Of a stretch of 64,000 nucleotides of DNA, positions 10,700 through 22,163 are shown piece by piece. The translations under genes and the position numbers were made by a program. The notes under the pieces are model-generated. The model saw only the letters and a program-made list of their open reading frames with translations. It did not search any database and was not told the DNA's origin. Each line of letters begins with the position of its first letter. The first letter of the stretch is position 1. Source of the DNA: Sycobia sp. Sy_11 (lineage: Eukaryota; Arthropoda; Insecta; Hymenoptera; Epichrysomallidae); NCBI GenBank assembly GCA_018907035.1, contig JACCIC010000027.1, positions 3,229,001-3,293,000 of the forward strand, read 5' to 3'.

Positions 10700-11085
10700 T
10701 CGATGGTTAGTTTCATTTAGTTTCGTCGCTGATGAGGAGCCGTAGCGAGCTCGAAACGTTGGACTACGTCTTCAATTAGGTAAGGATGGTGGGGACAGTC
10801 AGATTGCACTTTACTAACATAAAATTTTTTTTCAGCTAATATTTTTATTTGCAAATTAGTCTACGGGGGTGAGTTTATACAAGGACAGTCTAACTGTCAT
10901 TATAATTTTTAACTTAATTTTAATTTTAATTTTTATTATTTTTGTGTATTGATGTATTAATATTAATGTAGATATGTATTGACATTATTACATATTATTT
11001 TCTATTGATTTAATTGAACTTTAAGACCAATGAACATATTTATTAATTTGTATATAAGCAGTCGACAAAAGCATAATTCAAGTAT
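10700..11085 (+). repeat. Dispersed Penelope-like repeat, copy 2 (best copy)
   Basis: Longest copy of a family also found at 5170, 29690 (minus), 30065 and 54930 (minus). It carries a hammerhead-like core (10729-10770), then GACTACGTCTTCAATTAGG, then GATTAGTCTACGGGGG-like sequence near 10855, then an AT-rich tail ending near GCAGTCGAC at 11060. Penelope-like elements are known to carry hammerhead motifs in their terminal repeats. That, plus this layout, suggests a solo terminal repeat or 3' end of such an element. No Penelope protein is seen next to it. Confidence 0.55.
10729..10770 (+). ncRNA. Hammerhead-ribozyme-like motif
   Basis: CTGATGA (10729-10735) is followed by a GAGC/GCTC stem (10737-10740 with 10749-10752), then GAAA (10753-10756), then an ACGT/ACGT stem (10756-10759 with 10766-10769) closing a six-base loop, then C at 10770 where cleavage would fall. 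This is the core order of a type I hammerhead. There is one extra G before stem II, and I could not find convincing pairing for stem I, so this copy may be inactive. Confidence 0.5.
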
Positions 11086-11089
11086 TAAA

Positions 11090-11884
11090 AAGAATTTCTA
11101 TATTTTTTATTTAGTGCCTTCAGAAGAGACAGTTAATAAGACGTTCAAGGCGTCGACAAAAAGATGAAAATTTCTTTAATTTATGATTTAAGTTTTGCTT
11201 GTATTAAATTCATACATAGACCGTTCATGAGCATTAAACAAATTGTTTAGAGAAAACTTAAATCAAATGAAATTGATGTATTTTTATCTATTCTGCAAAT
11301 TCTTTTTATGATTTTAATAAAAACAGATTTATTTGAGCTCTACATCATTATGAAATTAGGTATTCTTAAATAAGTAAAAAAATCTGCTTTATAAATGTAT
11401 TTTATAGTATAAGTATCTTATGATTTATTTACACATTATATAAATAACCTATTCACGAATCAGATATTGCTTGAATCATTTGTGTAGAATTGTAATATTT
11501 AGAAAAATATCAAATAACAAAAAAAATTTGTTTTGATGCCGACTATAATTTTTAGTAAAGCGTTATGCGTTTGCATAATGCACACTGCTTTGACCATAAA
11601 AATTTTCGTAATTTGTGTCTGAAACTATGTAACATTACATATGTTCTCAGTCTTTATATTTTCAAACATCTGTAATACTAAAATAATAAATTAATGAAAC
11701 ATTAAGGAAAATTAATTGTTATTTGAATTTAATGAAACTGTTCTAAAACATTCATTTAACGTCATGAAGAGATGTATTTTTTAAAAATATAATTCAGCTG
11801 GAAAATCATACTAAAATTATTTTTAAAGTCTCATTGTAACTTAATAATGTAAAATAAAGTATATAATTATTTTCAATTTGTTAG
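11090..11884. other. AT-rich non-coding stretch upstream of exon
   Basis: Only short chance open frames. Probably intron sequence before the exon at 11885, ending in the acceptor TTCAATTTGTTAG. Confidence 0.5.
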
Positions 11885-12123
11885 CAATGGTATACTGCGC
11901 AGATTCAATTATTATGCAACTGGTTAACTGAGCGGATGGATCACAGCTTACATCTATATCAATGCACTTGTATATCTCATGTTGTAAAAAAGATCTACTC
12001 AGATTTTGAACTACAAGGAGTTATGGAGGATAAACTCAACTCAAAAACATATCAGACTATATATCAAAGAATGCAAACAGAGGAAGCAACTTGTGCCTTA
12101 ACTATGAGCTCCCAAAATGAAGA
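11885..12123 (+). CDS. Cadps: CADPS/CAPS-like penultimate exon
   Basis: A 239-base exon beginning after the acceptor at 11883-11884 in phase 0 (first residues QWYTAQIQLLCNWL) and ending before the donor GTATGT at 12124. It encodes a helical segment containing KKIYSDFELQGVMEDKLNSK and TEEATCALTM. I recognise this from memory as the C-terminal part of calcium-dependent secretion activator, a protein that primes dense-core and synaptic vesicles for Ca2+-triggered release. The human family end has a similar LNSKTY and VEEATA pattern. If the donor is not used, the frame reads on to a stop at 12157. No lesions are present, unlike every transposon gene nearby. Confidence 0.65.
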
Positions 12124-12921
12124 GTATGTTTATTTATTCAAACTTGTAATAGATTAAGTGCACTTCTTTATGATATAATCATTGATTCGGTAGCCCATTT
12201 ATTTGAATACCGCCTTCGTAATTACTTTTATATGATTATAATATCTAGCTAATTATATCTTTAAAACAGTTATCTATATTAAATTTTATTTTGAAAATAT
12301 AAATATAATCGCTCCACTATCATAAGTATTTCTTATCATATTATTGAAAGTTGTTCTATTTATAACAAAAATATACATTAAATATATAACTGTATCTTGT
12401 ATTTCAAATGAGAGTCTGAATAACCGCTTCAATGATAGTTGGACGAGAAAAAATTTCTAGTTCAAATTACTAAATATTTAGTTTTTTACTAGTAAATTAT
12501 CATTTTCTCTGACTATTGAGATGAAACAAAATATCACTTTTCCTTCCTATGAAGTAACAGAGAAAAACAGGCTCGAAGAGTAGAAAAACGTATTATCCAG
12601 ATTTATAAATACTATTTGACTTTGAAGTAGATTACACGTTGAATATAAGATCTTTCAATTAGGACTTTCAATTAATCGATATCTTTAAATAAAATTAAAT
12701 CTATCTTTTATTACTAATTTTTAGACATATTAGGGCAGTATGTAATTTATCCCTGATTGTTCAAATATGATACTATTAGTACTCAATGTCTGGATTTTCG
12801 AATGGTAAAGCACATAAAAGGAAGTAATCATGCTAATATTCAATATTGGTCTTATGTAGTTCAAAATATACTTACATAAAGCAGTTGATTAATTATTCGG
12901 ACAACTTCTGCGGTGATGCTA
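12124..12921 (+). other. Start of the large CADPS-like intron
   Basis: AT-rich sequence with no other feature, running from the donor at 12124 to the mariner at 12922. The proposed intron extends to 40256. Confidence 0.5.
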
Positions 12922-14140
12922 TTGGGTGTGCAAGTAAGTTTCCAGCATCTATCAAAATATTGCATTCCCAGGGATCCCGGGCAGAAATGTCTGAGCTCGT
13001 GTGTTATATTCGTAGGTCGTGTATCTGCTAACAAATTTACAGCATTATATTTGAGCATTTCTTCGATATCGTTTATTTTATCGAGCAGAATAATGTCAAG
13101 ATTCCAACCAAATAAACATCAATTGCGAGAAGCGCTGCTTCTATTCTTTAATATGAGGAAAAGTGCAAGTGAGCCATATCGTTTGGTTTCGGAAACTTAT
13201 GGGGTGGAATACATTGGTGCAACGACGTACCGCTAGTGGTTTAAACGTTTCAAAAGTGGTGATTTGAAATTGAAGTCCAGGATCGCTCAGGAAAGCCGAA
13301 ATGAAGCCATTTTGAAAATGAGGAATTACATGTTTTACTGGACATTACGCAGTAAGCCATTTTCCTGCGCGTAAAAGCATTGGGATTTATTCAAAAGGTT
13401 GGAAACTGGGTGCCGTACGAATTGAAACCAAGAGACATCGATCGGCAATTTTGCATATTCGAAATGTTACTGCAGCTGTATAAAAGTAAATTATTTTTAT
13501 ATCGTATTGTCACTGGTCATCAAAAATAGATTTATTGTGATTTCTCTAATCGAAAAAAATCGTATACAAAGCCCGACGAGCCCGCTCAATTGACGCTGAA
13601 ACGAAGTATACACGTAAATAAGGTTATGCTCGGAAAATGGTAGGATCAAAAAAATGTCGTATACTACGAGCTGCTTCCGAGTAGTCAAACCATCAAAGGA
13701 CCATTGTCTCGAAACCAACTTATTTGTTTGAAGCGAGCATTACAGGTAAGACGTCCAAAATATAAGATCAGGCATAAGTCTGTCATTTTTCATCACGATT
13801 ACGTACGGCCACATGTTGCGGCTTCGGTCAAAGCTATTTGGAGAATGGTGAATGGGAAATTCTGTTCCACCCGTCTTACAATCCAGACTTGGCACCCTAT
13901 GACTATAACTCGTTTCGATCCTTGCAGAACGCTCTTACGGGAATATGCTCCAGTTCTGTAGAGGGAATCAAAAATTGGCTCGGTACGATTTTGGGCTCGA
14001 AAGTCCAGAAATTTTTTTGATCCGAAATTCATTAATTATCAGAAAGATGAGAAAAGTTACAGCTTGCGATGGACTATACTTTGAATAAATGATATGTAAC
14101 CATGTTTTCATAATATAACCTCACATTTTGAAAAAAACTT
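12922..14140 (+). mobile_element. Decayed mariner family 2, copy 1
   Basis: The left end is TTGGGTGTGCAAGTAAGTTTCC-like, preceded by TA (12920-12921). The right end is eroded (CTTTCCGTCTCC near 14135), so the exact border is uncertain. The interior shares its order and wording with the elements at 19353 and 33646, for instance the GGATCC-containing leader, SFQPNK/SRFQPNK starts and an SQTIKGP region. It inserted into the proposed intron in the sense orientation. Confidence 0.8.
13093..14090 (+). pseudogene. Broken mariner transposase, family 2
   Basis: Starts at ATG 13093 (MSRFQPNKHQLREALLLFFN). Frameshifts appear near 13230 and 13330, with stops thereafter. Recognisable segments are the linker GNWVPYELKPRD near 13400, IVTGHQK near 13505 (first catalytic Asp changed to His), a VVYYELLPSSQTIKGP stretch near 13655, HHDYVRPHVAAS near 13790 and the SPDLAP-like region NPDLAPYDYNSF near 13880. 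It is non-functional. Confidence 0.75.
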
Positions 14141-15818
14141 TCCGTCTCCATAATTCTAGTTCCAAGCTATCGTTAATCGCTGAAAATTTGACTCTAGGCT
14201 TTAAGTGGTAAAGAATAAACTCGGACAGCAATGACCATTCTTTCATAACCAAACAATCTTAACAGTTAAAGGCTATTTATCTATTTAAACTTTCAGATAA
14301 TGAAAGACATGTAATCGCATTGGAATTTCGAATTAATGTATCTGAATTGATTAATGAGCGGTAACACGTTACATTGCTACATATCGGATGCCAATGAATA
14401 ATACATTCGTGCAATAAAAAATATTAGTTGATACCTGGAAAAAATTAAAAGTTTAATTTAAAAGGCAATACAAAAGGCAACACAAAACGTAAGACACAAT
14501 TTGCTTTCGAGAAATTTTATACAGTTTTAACACACATTGAACCATGTTGTAATGCTCGTCCCTGTTTACACTTCCTGCCAATTTTACTCCCGAAAATCCC
14601 CGAAATTTATTGATAGGGAACTGTTTAAAAGCATTGCCACCGTATAAGCATGACCCCATCGAAATAAAGTGGTTAAGTAATATAAGGGTGTCATTACAAC
14701 TCAGTACTGTGATCTTAATAAAGGCTGAAAATATGCCTACTTCAAAAACTGCTCAAGTTTGTATACTTCTGATTCAAGAAAACGTTGTTGGTTTTTAGAA
14801 ACAAGGTGATGAATTAAATTACCACATTGAAAATTTTTCTTCATATTTATATAGAGACTTCTTTACCTTGTAAATAAGCTGAAATGCGTATACTAGCGTT
14901 GAAAAATGTACGTATAAGGCTAATGACATATTAATTCTTAAACTATAAGGCTAACAGTTTTGAGTGCTGGGAGATATTTATATATTGTCATCTAAAGTAT
15001 TTCTCTATAACATTATGTCGGAAAGATGTCAACGCAATAAACATTTGTTTGCTTTTATTAGCTTCGGCATGTGATATTTACTGCCATTAGGAAATACTAG
15101 AATCATATTGTATACACTTTCTTAACTAAGTTGCTAACCCCGCGATGTATAGTACAATAAAAACGAATTTTTGGTCTGACGTTCATAGTGTAACGGAATG
15201 ATATGGCAACACTGGCTAAACATTATATGGAACCCTTTTCTCCTACGCTTTCACGTAATAGAAGTGATGGGGCTTAAAGGTTCAAACGCGTTAACGGTAA
15301 AAATTACAACTGGTCGAAGCATTGCTTATTCACTTAGTTTTAAGTCCACCCAATCCTTGGACTTCTCCATGCTACATAGGTTATATAGATGTTTAGAAGG
15401 CAATAATAGAAGCTTATGTGTTTTAAATAAGCTCCATGTTGTGAAGTAAAAAAATGAAAACAATTTTCAGGGCGCAATTAAATTCACATTGTCTAAATAA
15501 ATTTCATATTACGTTCGAAGGTAGGTATCAGAAAAAATATCTATGTGTTTCTTGTCTTATACCTTGTATTCGAGTAAGGATAAATAAATGGTGAAAATAA
15601 GGAAAGGTACTCACTTTTCAATAATAATGCTTGTATTTTAATTCGACCTTGAATATATGTGATCTTGGAACGAAACAGAGATGCGTTAAGGTTGGCAGTA
15701 AAAAGTGAACTGACTTGGAAAAGGACTCGGTACTAAAGGTATACGTTTTATCGATTGGTCGGCAAAAGCTTTAGCTTGTGACTCTAAAGCGTCATTTCGT
15801 CAATCCACAAAAAAGGTT
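14141..15818. other. Unassigned intronic stretch
   Basis: Contains chance open frames at 14453-14659 (minus), 14610-14798 and 15198-15449 that I do not recognise and that lack splice or family support. Base composition is slightly less AT-rich near 14540-14660. No mobile element is identifiable. Confidence 0.4.
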
Positions 15819-16150
15819 AGAAAGGTGCTTCACACTAAATGTACCACATCTTCTATCTCGTGCAGAGGAAAAGGGTCAAAAAGATGTTTCACACTAAGGG
15901 TACTTCACACACCTTCCATCTGATACGTAGGAATGAGTCAAGAAAGATGCTTCGCACTACGCGTGCAACACCTTCCATCTGTTACCTAGCGAACTTTCGA
16001 GAAGTTGCTTCGATCTACACCTTCTATCAGAGTCAGAACAATGGACTAAGAAGATGCGTCATAATAGGCGTGCTACACCTTTCATCAGAGCCAGAAGAAT
16101 AGACCGAGAAGATGTTTCACACTGGACATGCTGCATCTTCTATCAGAGTA
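15819..16150 (+). repeat. Minisatellite, about 60-bp unit, six diverged copies
   Basis: Six head-to-tail units, each starting with a GATGCTTCACACTA-like phrase and carrying an ACACCTTCTATCAGAG-like phrase about 25 bases later. Unit starts are at about 15822, 15880, 15945, 16003, 16052 and 16110. Units differ by substitutions and short indels, so unit length varies from about 49 to 65 bases. The array lies inside the proposed 28 kb intron. Confidence 0.8.
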
Positions 16151-16254
16151 GTTGGCAAACATTTATGCGCAATGGGAAAGATTCATAAAGAAGGAAAATG
16201 AATGTATTATGAATGGATACAACAGCGGATTGTCTTTGCTTGTCAGAAGAGTTT

Positions 16255-16470
16255 TATGTAGCGCCTTCTGATTACCACCTATTCAGATCGATGCAGTACG
16301 ACTTCGTTGATACGCACTTCCGACATGTTGAAGAATTTTGAGAATTTGTGGATGATTGGATCGCCTCGAAATCGCCATTGTTCTTTCGCCACGGTATATC
16401 TTTTTTTCGCTATATTGGCAGAAAGATGGGAAAAAGTAGTAGAAAATGACGGATAATATTTTGATTAAGC
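16255..16470 (+). pseudogene. Mariner transposase C-terminal fragment
   Basis: Reads APSDYHLFRSMQYDF, then VDDWIASKSP, FFRHGI and ERWEKVVENDG, with one in-frame stop and a short insertion. This is the last third of a mariner transposase, including the third catalytic Asp, without its 5' part. It ends 114 bases before the intact element at 16584. Confidence 0.8.
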
Positions 16471-16583
16471 TAACATGTACCTATTTTCGATCATAAATGT
16501 TGTTTTTCGGTTAAAATAGGTCAGAAACAATGTTTACCTCCTAATACAATCAAAATACCTGTAGACATTAGAGTATATAGTTA

Positions 16584-17776
16584 TTAGGAGTGTGAATAAG
16601 TCTTTCCCGTTTTTTGTAAGAGATGGCGCCACCAATACTGTGCGAGTATTCAATGGTTACATATGTCATAATCAAAGCTTATTCATATGTCAACAATTCC
16701 ATACTAACACATTAGTTAAAATTTTTTCGCATCATAAATTTTTGATATCGTGAAAATGTCGAAATTTGAGCCGAGTCGACGTCATTTGCGGGAAGTTTCA
16801 CTTTATTGGTTCAATTTGAAGAAATCTGCTGCCGAGACGCATCGATTGCTTCAGGAGGCTTCTGGAGAAGGTTGTGTCGATGATTCAAGTGTTCGCGGAT
16901 GGTTTCGACGCTTCAAAAGCGATGATTTCGACGTGGAAGACCAGGAGCGTTCCGGGCGGCCGCAAATCTTTGAAGATCGAGAATTGGCGACTTTGCTTGA
17001 TGAAGATTCTTGTCAAACGCAAGAAGAACTTGCTGAAGCATTGGGAGTTGACCGAACAACCATTTCCAAGCGTTTGAAAGCCATGGGAATGATCCAAAAG
17101 CAAGGAAATTGGGTGCCGTACGAACTGAAGCTGAGAGACGTCGAACGGCGTTTTTTCACTTGCGAACAGCTGCTTCAGCGACATAAAAGAAAGGGTTTTC
17201 TGCATCGTATCGTGACTGGCGATGAAAAGTGGATACGTTACGATAATCCGAAGCGAAGAAAATCATGGGGACTACCCGGCCATGCATCATCATCGACGGC
17301 CAAGCCAAATATTCATGGCGCCAAGCTCATGCTCCGTTTGAGCCGCGCACTGCGAGAAAAACGGCCACAATACTCCGACAGGCACGACAAAGTTATTTTG
17401 CAACATGACAATGCTCGCCCACATGTTGCACCGCCGGTGAAAACATACTTAGAAACGCTCAAATGGGAAGTCCTACCCCACCTGCCGTATAGTCCAGACG
17501 TTGCTCCGTCTGATTACCATCTCTTCAGATCGATGACGCATGGCCTGGCTGACCAGCACTTCCATTCCTACGAGGAAGCCAAAAAATGGGTGGATGACTG
17601 GATAGAGGCCAATCTGGTCAAATTTTTTCGCAACGGGATTCGTATGTTGCCAGAAAGATGGGAAAAAGTTGTAGCTAGCGATGGCCAATACTTTCAATAA
17701 TTCATTTGTAACCATTTTTTCACAATAAGGCTCAAAATTTGAAAAAAAAACGGGAAAGACTTATTCACATACCAGA
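16584..17776 (+). mobile_element. Mariner family 1, copy 2 (internally deleted, 1193 bp)
   Basis: Flanked by TA (16582-16583 and 17777-17778). Both terminal repeats are present (GTGTGAATAAGTCTTTCCCG on the left, its inverted form on the right). Compared with the copy at 47870 it lacks 93 bases inside the transposase gene, and the frame stays open. Both ends look able to be bound by a trans-acting transposase, so the element could be mobilisable even though its own protein is shortened. Confidence 0.95.
16756..17700 (+). CDS. Mariner transposase with 31-residue in-frame deletion
   Basis: The only uninterrupted transposase frame in the window: 314 residues from ATG 16756 (MSKFEPSRRH) to the stop at 17698-17700. 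The GTG at 16750 is not a eukaryotic start. The DNA-binding half is intact (two helix-turn-helix units, linker WVPYEL), and all three catalytic Asp are present (VTGDEKW, HDNARPH, APSDYHLF). The 31 residues after AKLML, which in copy 3 begin CIWWD and run through the VVYYELLKP block, are missing. That block belongs to the catalytic core fold, so cleavage activity is unlikely, but DNA binding and dimerisation could persist. Confidence 0.9.
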   Translation: MSKFEPSRRHLREVSLYWFNLKKSAAETHRLLQEASGEGCVDDSSVRGWFRRFKSDDFDVEDQERSGRPQIFEDRELATLLDEDSCQTQEELAEALGVDRTTISKRLKAMGMIQKQGNWVPYELKLRDVERRFFTCEQLLQRHKRKGFLHRIVTGDEKWIRYDNPKRRKSWGLPGHASSSTAKPNIHGAKLMLRLSRALREKRPQYSDRHDKVILQHDNARPHVAPPVKTYLETLKWEVLPHLPYSPDVAPSDYHLFRSMTHGLADQHFHSYEEAKKWVDDWIEANLVKFFRNGIRMLPERWEKVVASDGQYFQ

Positions 17777-17980
17777 TATGTTAAATTAATAATCAATATC
17801 CTGGTTTAGTATAATAATATTCATGTATATTAACATTTAATATATTAGATAATTCTAATATGTTTAATAATTTACGCGACAAGTAGCTGCAAAAGAATGG
17901 TTAAAGATTATTATCATTTCTTTAGATTATTGAATAAAAGCGATTTTATATTATAAATATCTAGATATATAAATGTGTGC

Positions 17981-18021
<41 letters not shown>

Positions 18022-18042
18022 CGTGTGTGTGTGTGTGTGTGC

Positions 18043-18080
<38 letters not shown>

Positions 18081-19352
18081 GTTATTTCTCTGCGACTTGA
18101 AATTTTTACCCTTCAAATGAAACAAAAAATAAACTGTTAAAATCTATTTAAGCGACAGTGCAATTATTGTATTTAGCGGATCATTTTTGGACTTAAGGAA
18201 TCGATGATTAACGATGGCAGTGGAATGCAGATATATTAGGACGGTCCACTGTTCTATGTGAAACTGGGTTAATTAGAAATAATAATGCAGAAAATAATGC
18301 ACAAATAAAAATGTTTGACTATCCGTTATTACTTTTAACTAATGAAGCTCTCCATTTTTATTGAGAAGAAACTTTACTATTTGCTTTGCTAGAATATAAG
18401 TGAATATATATATCCTGTTAGGTAAGATAAAAATGCGTACAAATTGTTTAGATCTTTCTCCATAATGTAGAATGGAAGTATGGAAATCACGTATAGTTTT
18501 CAAAGCTTCGCATTTGTAACTACATATATAGCATTCTTATTATTCACTCTTTCCATTATTGGAAGTCCGTATATGTTACTAGAGAATACAGAAATGAATT
18601 GTATTACAGTTATTAGGTAACTATGCAGCTTTCTAAAGATTTTCTACGTTCTCTTAGGAGATATTGTATTAATTTTAAAGCTCTAAATTTATCTGACATA
18701 GAGCGTACTGCTTTTTATAGAGTGAGATGCCTAATCTTTTGTGTTCGTATATATTGCAATGCTATAGTTTTCTCTTAAATAATTCTGACTATGGTTTGAT
18801 GCGACTGCTCAATTTATTTATATTCAATTATATAATTTCTAAAAAATTGTAATTTAAAATTCGATCCATGGGCTGCAAATCTGGGAATCATTTCTAAAGT
18901 CTTTCATTTAATCTCCATTATTCGAAAATTTACTCTATAGAGTTTATATATCATTGAAAAACTGTAGATAAATTGCTATATTTGTTCCTGAAAGTATGCA
19001 TACCAAAGAAATATGTCAGATTTGTTAATCTATAATTTCAGGTAATGCAAATTGTTGTTTCTGAAATTGTAACTTCTTTCACAGACAAAATTATATGTAC
19101 CCATTTCTAATCCTGCTAAAATAGCTTTATGTCAAATTCTTCTTAATTGCAGTGATTAATATAATATAATCTTCTAATAAATATAGATAATTTTAATATT
19201 AATTGAAATAGATAATATAAAAAGAATTCCTATATAAGTTAGATGGCTGTAGGTTAGTTATAATACGCTTTACTATGGTACTTCTAAAATTTACGTTTGC
19301 GGACCAGTTTATTGACGTTTATGGACAAGACAATTAATATCTTTACTTTATA
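17777..19352. other. AT-rich stretch with a TG microsatellite
   Basis: Apart from the (TG)n tract at 17974-18081, nothing recognisable. No frame is longer than chance. Confidence 0.45.
17974..18081. repeat. (TG)n microsatellite with CG interruptions
   Basis: About 108 bases of TG repeats broken at regular places by GTGCGTGCG. This is a long tract likely to be polymorphic. Confidence 0.95.
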
Positions 19353-20651
19353 TAAGGTCTACAAGTAAGTTTCCAAAGGTTTTTTTCTTCAAAATGTGAG
19401 GTTTCATTATAAAAACATGATTACATATCCTTTATTCAGAGTATCGTCCATCGGAATATATAACTTTTTCCCATTTTTTCTGGCAATTAATGAATTTTAA
19501 ACCAAAAAAATTTTTAGTCCTTAGAGCCCAAAAACATATTGAGCCAATTTTTCAATTCCTTCTACTAAACTGAAGCGTATTCACAAAAGAGCGTTCTATA
19601 TTGATAAAAAAAAATGGTAATCAGATGGTACAAGCCTAGACAATAAGGTGGGTTAGGCAGAATTTTCCATTTAATATTCTCTAAATAGTTTTTGGCCTGA
19701 GTCGCAATATGTGGCCAGAAGTTATCATGATGAAAAATGATAGACTCATGTCTGGTCTCATATTCTGCTCCTTTTTCCTGTTATTCTGGCTTCAAACGAA
19801 TAAGTTGAGTTCGATACAATGGCACTTTGAGGGTTTGACCAGTCGGAAGTGAGTTGTGATATACGATACCCTTTTGATCCCACTATATGCAGAACATGAC
19901 CTTATTTACTTGAATATTTCATTTCAGTATCGATTGAGCTGGCTGGCCAAGCTTTGTATGCGTTTTCTTGCGTTTACAGGTATCATAAAAAATCCATGTT
20001 TCGTTACCAATGAGTGACAATAGAATCAAAACTGATTTATTTTTATACTGCTGCACCAACATTTCGGGGATGCGAAATTGCCATTCGACATATCTTGGCT
20101 TCAATTCGTACGACACTAAGCTTCCTACCTTTTCAATGATTTACAATGCTTTTAAGCAAAGGGAAACGGCTTGTTGCGCTATTTTCAATGATACAGTAAG
20201 TTTTTCTTGAGTCTGACATGTATCCTCATCCAACAAAGCGTTTAATTCCTCGTCCTCAAAACTTTTCAGCTCCAGAGCGTTCCTTGTCGAATTCACCATT
20301 ACCGCTTTTGAACAATTGAAAACAGTTTGAATCACTCGAGGCACCTCGATTTACCGTTACATTCCGCCCCATAAGTTTCCGAAAACAAACAATAGGCCCC
20401 AGCCACACTTTTCCTCCTATTCAAGAATAGAACTAGCGTTTACCCCAAAAGAAATTTATTTGGTTGAAAACTTAACATGATTTTGCTCCATAAAATAAAC
20501 GACACCGAAAAATATGCTCAAAGGTCATGATGCAAAGTTGTTGACAGATATACAACTTACAAATGTAATACATGAAATCTGAAATTTCTGCCTGGGATCC
20601 ACTAGTAACGCCATGTTTTAACAAACGCTGGAAACTTACGTTTACACCACA
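19353..20651 (-). mobile_element. Decayed mariner family 2, copy 2
   Basis: About 1.3 kb, with ends resembling GGGTGTACAAGTAAGTTTCC (left TAAGGTCTACAAGTAAGTTTCC region, right inverted form near 20626-20651) and a TA beside each end. The minus-strand interior encodes transposase relics. It is clearly the same family as the elements at 12922 and 33646, judging from the shared leader with GGATCC and the SFQPNK start. Confidence 0.8.
19480..20480 (-). pseudogene. Broken mariner transposase, family 2
   Basis: Pieces on the minus strand: EDEELNALLDEDTCQTQEKL (20141-20344), then SYELKPRYVEWQFRIPEML and LIGNETWIFYD (19919-20116). The canonical TGDE of the first catalytic motif reads IGNE, so its Asp is Asn here. 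Frameshifts separate the pieces and the C-terminal part is scrambled. Not functional. Confidence 0.75.
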
Positions 20652-21254
20652 TATAAAAGATGTGTTAATATCTATTACTACATGTATTCTAGTTTACAAA
20701 CTAAATTGTGGTCAACCGCAATATTTTTTAAGTCGCTTGTTTCTCATTTTATGTTGCTGTTTTATATTTATGGTGTTCGTGATCTTCCGCTCCTGTTTTA
20801 CTTCAAGTTTCAGAAGCTTTTGAAAAAATATGAACAACCTGACTTTTATTCCGTACATTAAATATCGATTTTATCGTTATTACAGGATGTGTCTAGTTTA
20901 TATATAGAGTACTTTTTAATGTGTAACTATTATGTTAATTGATATGTATAATTTTTTTATATATTCGTTTTATTGTTGTTGTTTCTACTGTTGTTTACTT
21001 GCTCCAAAGTACATTCGTAATATAATTTACGATCAATCACAAATTTTCCGCGTACCTTCCCATCATTCAAATTATACTGCCTGCCGTGATAACTGCCACA
21101 AAACGTATTCCACATCGTGTCAAACCCATTCCGCAGTACTTACAGTCTAATGAGATCATACTCTTCAGTCTGCAAAGGTGCTTAACGAAGTACCCTTATC
21201 TACACAAGAATAAAGTAAGTTAGGATGACTTCTCATCATGCCACCTATTCATTT
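20652..21254. other. Unassigned stretch before the BEL/Pao element
   Basis: Two chance frames (20572-20823, 20932-21150) resemble nothing I know. No splice-supported exon or element end was identified. Confidence 0.4.
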
Positions 21255-22041
21255 ATGTGCCGACCGGGCGGCGTGACACCGTGGCGGTGCCGAAAAAGTT
21301 CAAGCGAGTAAGCGTAGCGCGACGGAGTTTCAGATCTTCGTTTAGCCATTGTGAACGATTGACTTCTTCTTGGCATCGTGTACTTTTCTTTATTATTAAA
21401 GTCTAATAATTTAGTATTAATTTACATAATTTATCGTACAAAGTTGTTAATTTTGTGTGGTGCGTGCTGCGTGGTGTGATCGTGTTACGAAGGTATTATT
21501 CGGCCATCGCGTCAGGCATGTGCACTGCCTGACCGTTCTTCCCGGGACTTGTGGGCCAGGACTCGTTGCAGTCCATCGTCGACAGCATGTATTCTGATTC
21601 ATCTGTGAACGTGGCGTGCTGTCAAGTAGTGCCAGAAGGCCACACTAAGGGTGGTGCCTGGTACTGGGGAACTCACCATTGCATCACTGAGGTCGTCAAT
21701 CGGTACGGGTTAGTTGACCATTGTTAAGAGAGCTCTCTGCGTGCGGTATAGTTTAATAGTTTAAGGTCTTGTTTATAAGATTCATTATATTATATTATAT
21801 TCCTTGATATTAAATTATAACAAAAATAGTTTAGTAGATTTAGTTTATTTCATTTATATCTCATTTTTAGCAGTAATTAATTGTTAATATTTGTTAAGGC
21901 ATCAGGCTTTTTCTCCACGTGTAACTGGAGTTTCTTACTGCCGTTTGCCATAGATTATAATAAATACAATTTTATTTTAGTATAGTACATTATCGTAAAT
22001 TGTTTAAACTTAGCACGATTCCTCATCCAAATCCTTAGCTA

Positions 22042-22118
<77 letters not shown>

Positions 22119-22161
22119 ATATTATCAAATGACTTATCGTATGACAAGTAATTCATTAACA
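21255..22161 (+). repeat. 5' LTR of BEL/Pao element
   Basis: Homology to the 3' LTR is unbroken from 21290 (CCGAAAAAGTTCAAGCG) to 22161, with scattered substitutions. The first 40 or so bases differ from the 3' LTR, so the outer border is uncertain. It contains a (TA)n tract at 22045-22117, about twice as long as the equivalent in the 3' LTR. It would carry the element's promoter and polyadenylation signals, which I cannot place exactly. Confidence 0.85.
22045..22117. repeat. (TA)n microsatellite inside 5' LTR
   Basis: About 36 TA units. The matching tract in the 3' LTR (27012-27046) has about 17. Confidence 0.95.
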
Positions 22162-22163
22162 TT

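Noticed and set aside
12861..13058. Minus-strand frame MLKYNAVNLLADTR...
   Set aside because: It crosses the left end and leader of a mariner and has no coding similarity.
15819..16150. CRISPR array
   Set aside because: Direct repeats are present but units are diverged with no constant repeat and spacer pattern. The genome is eukaryotic.
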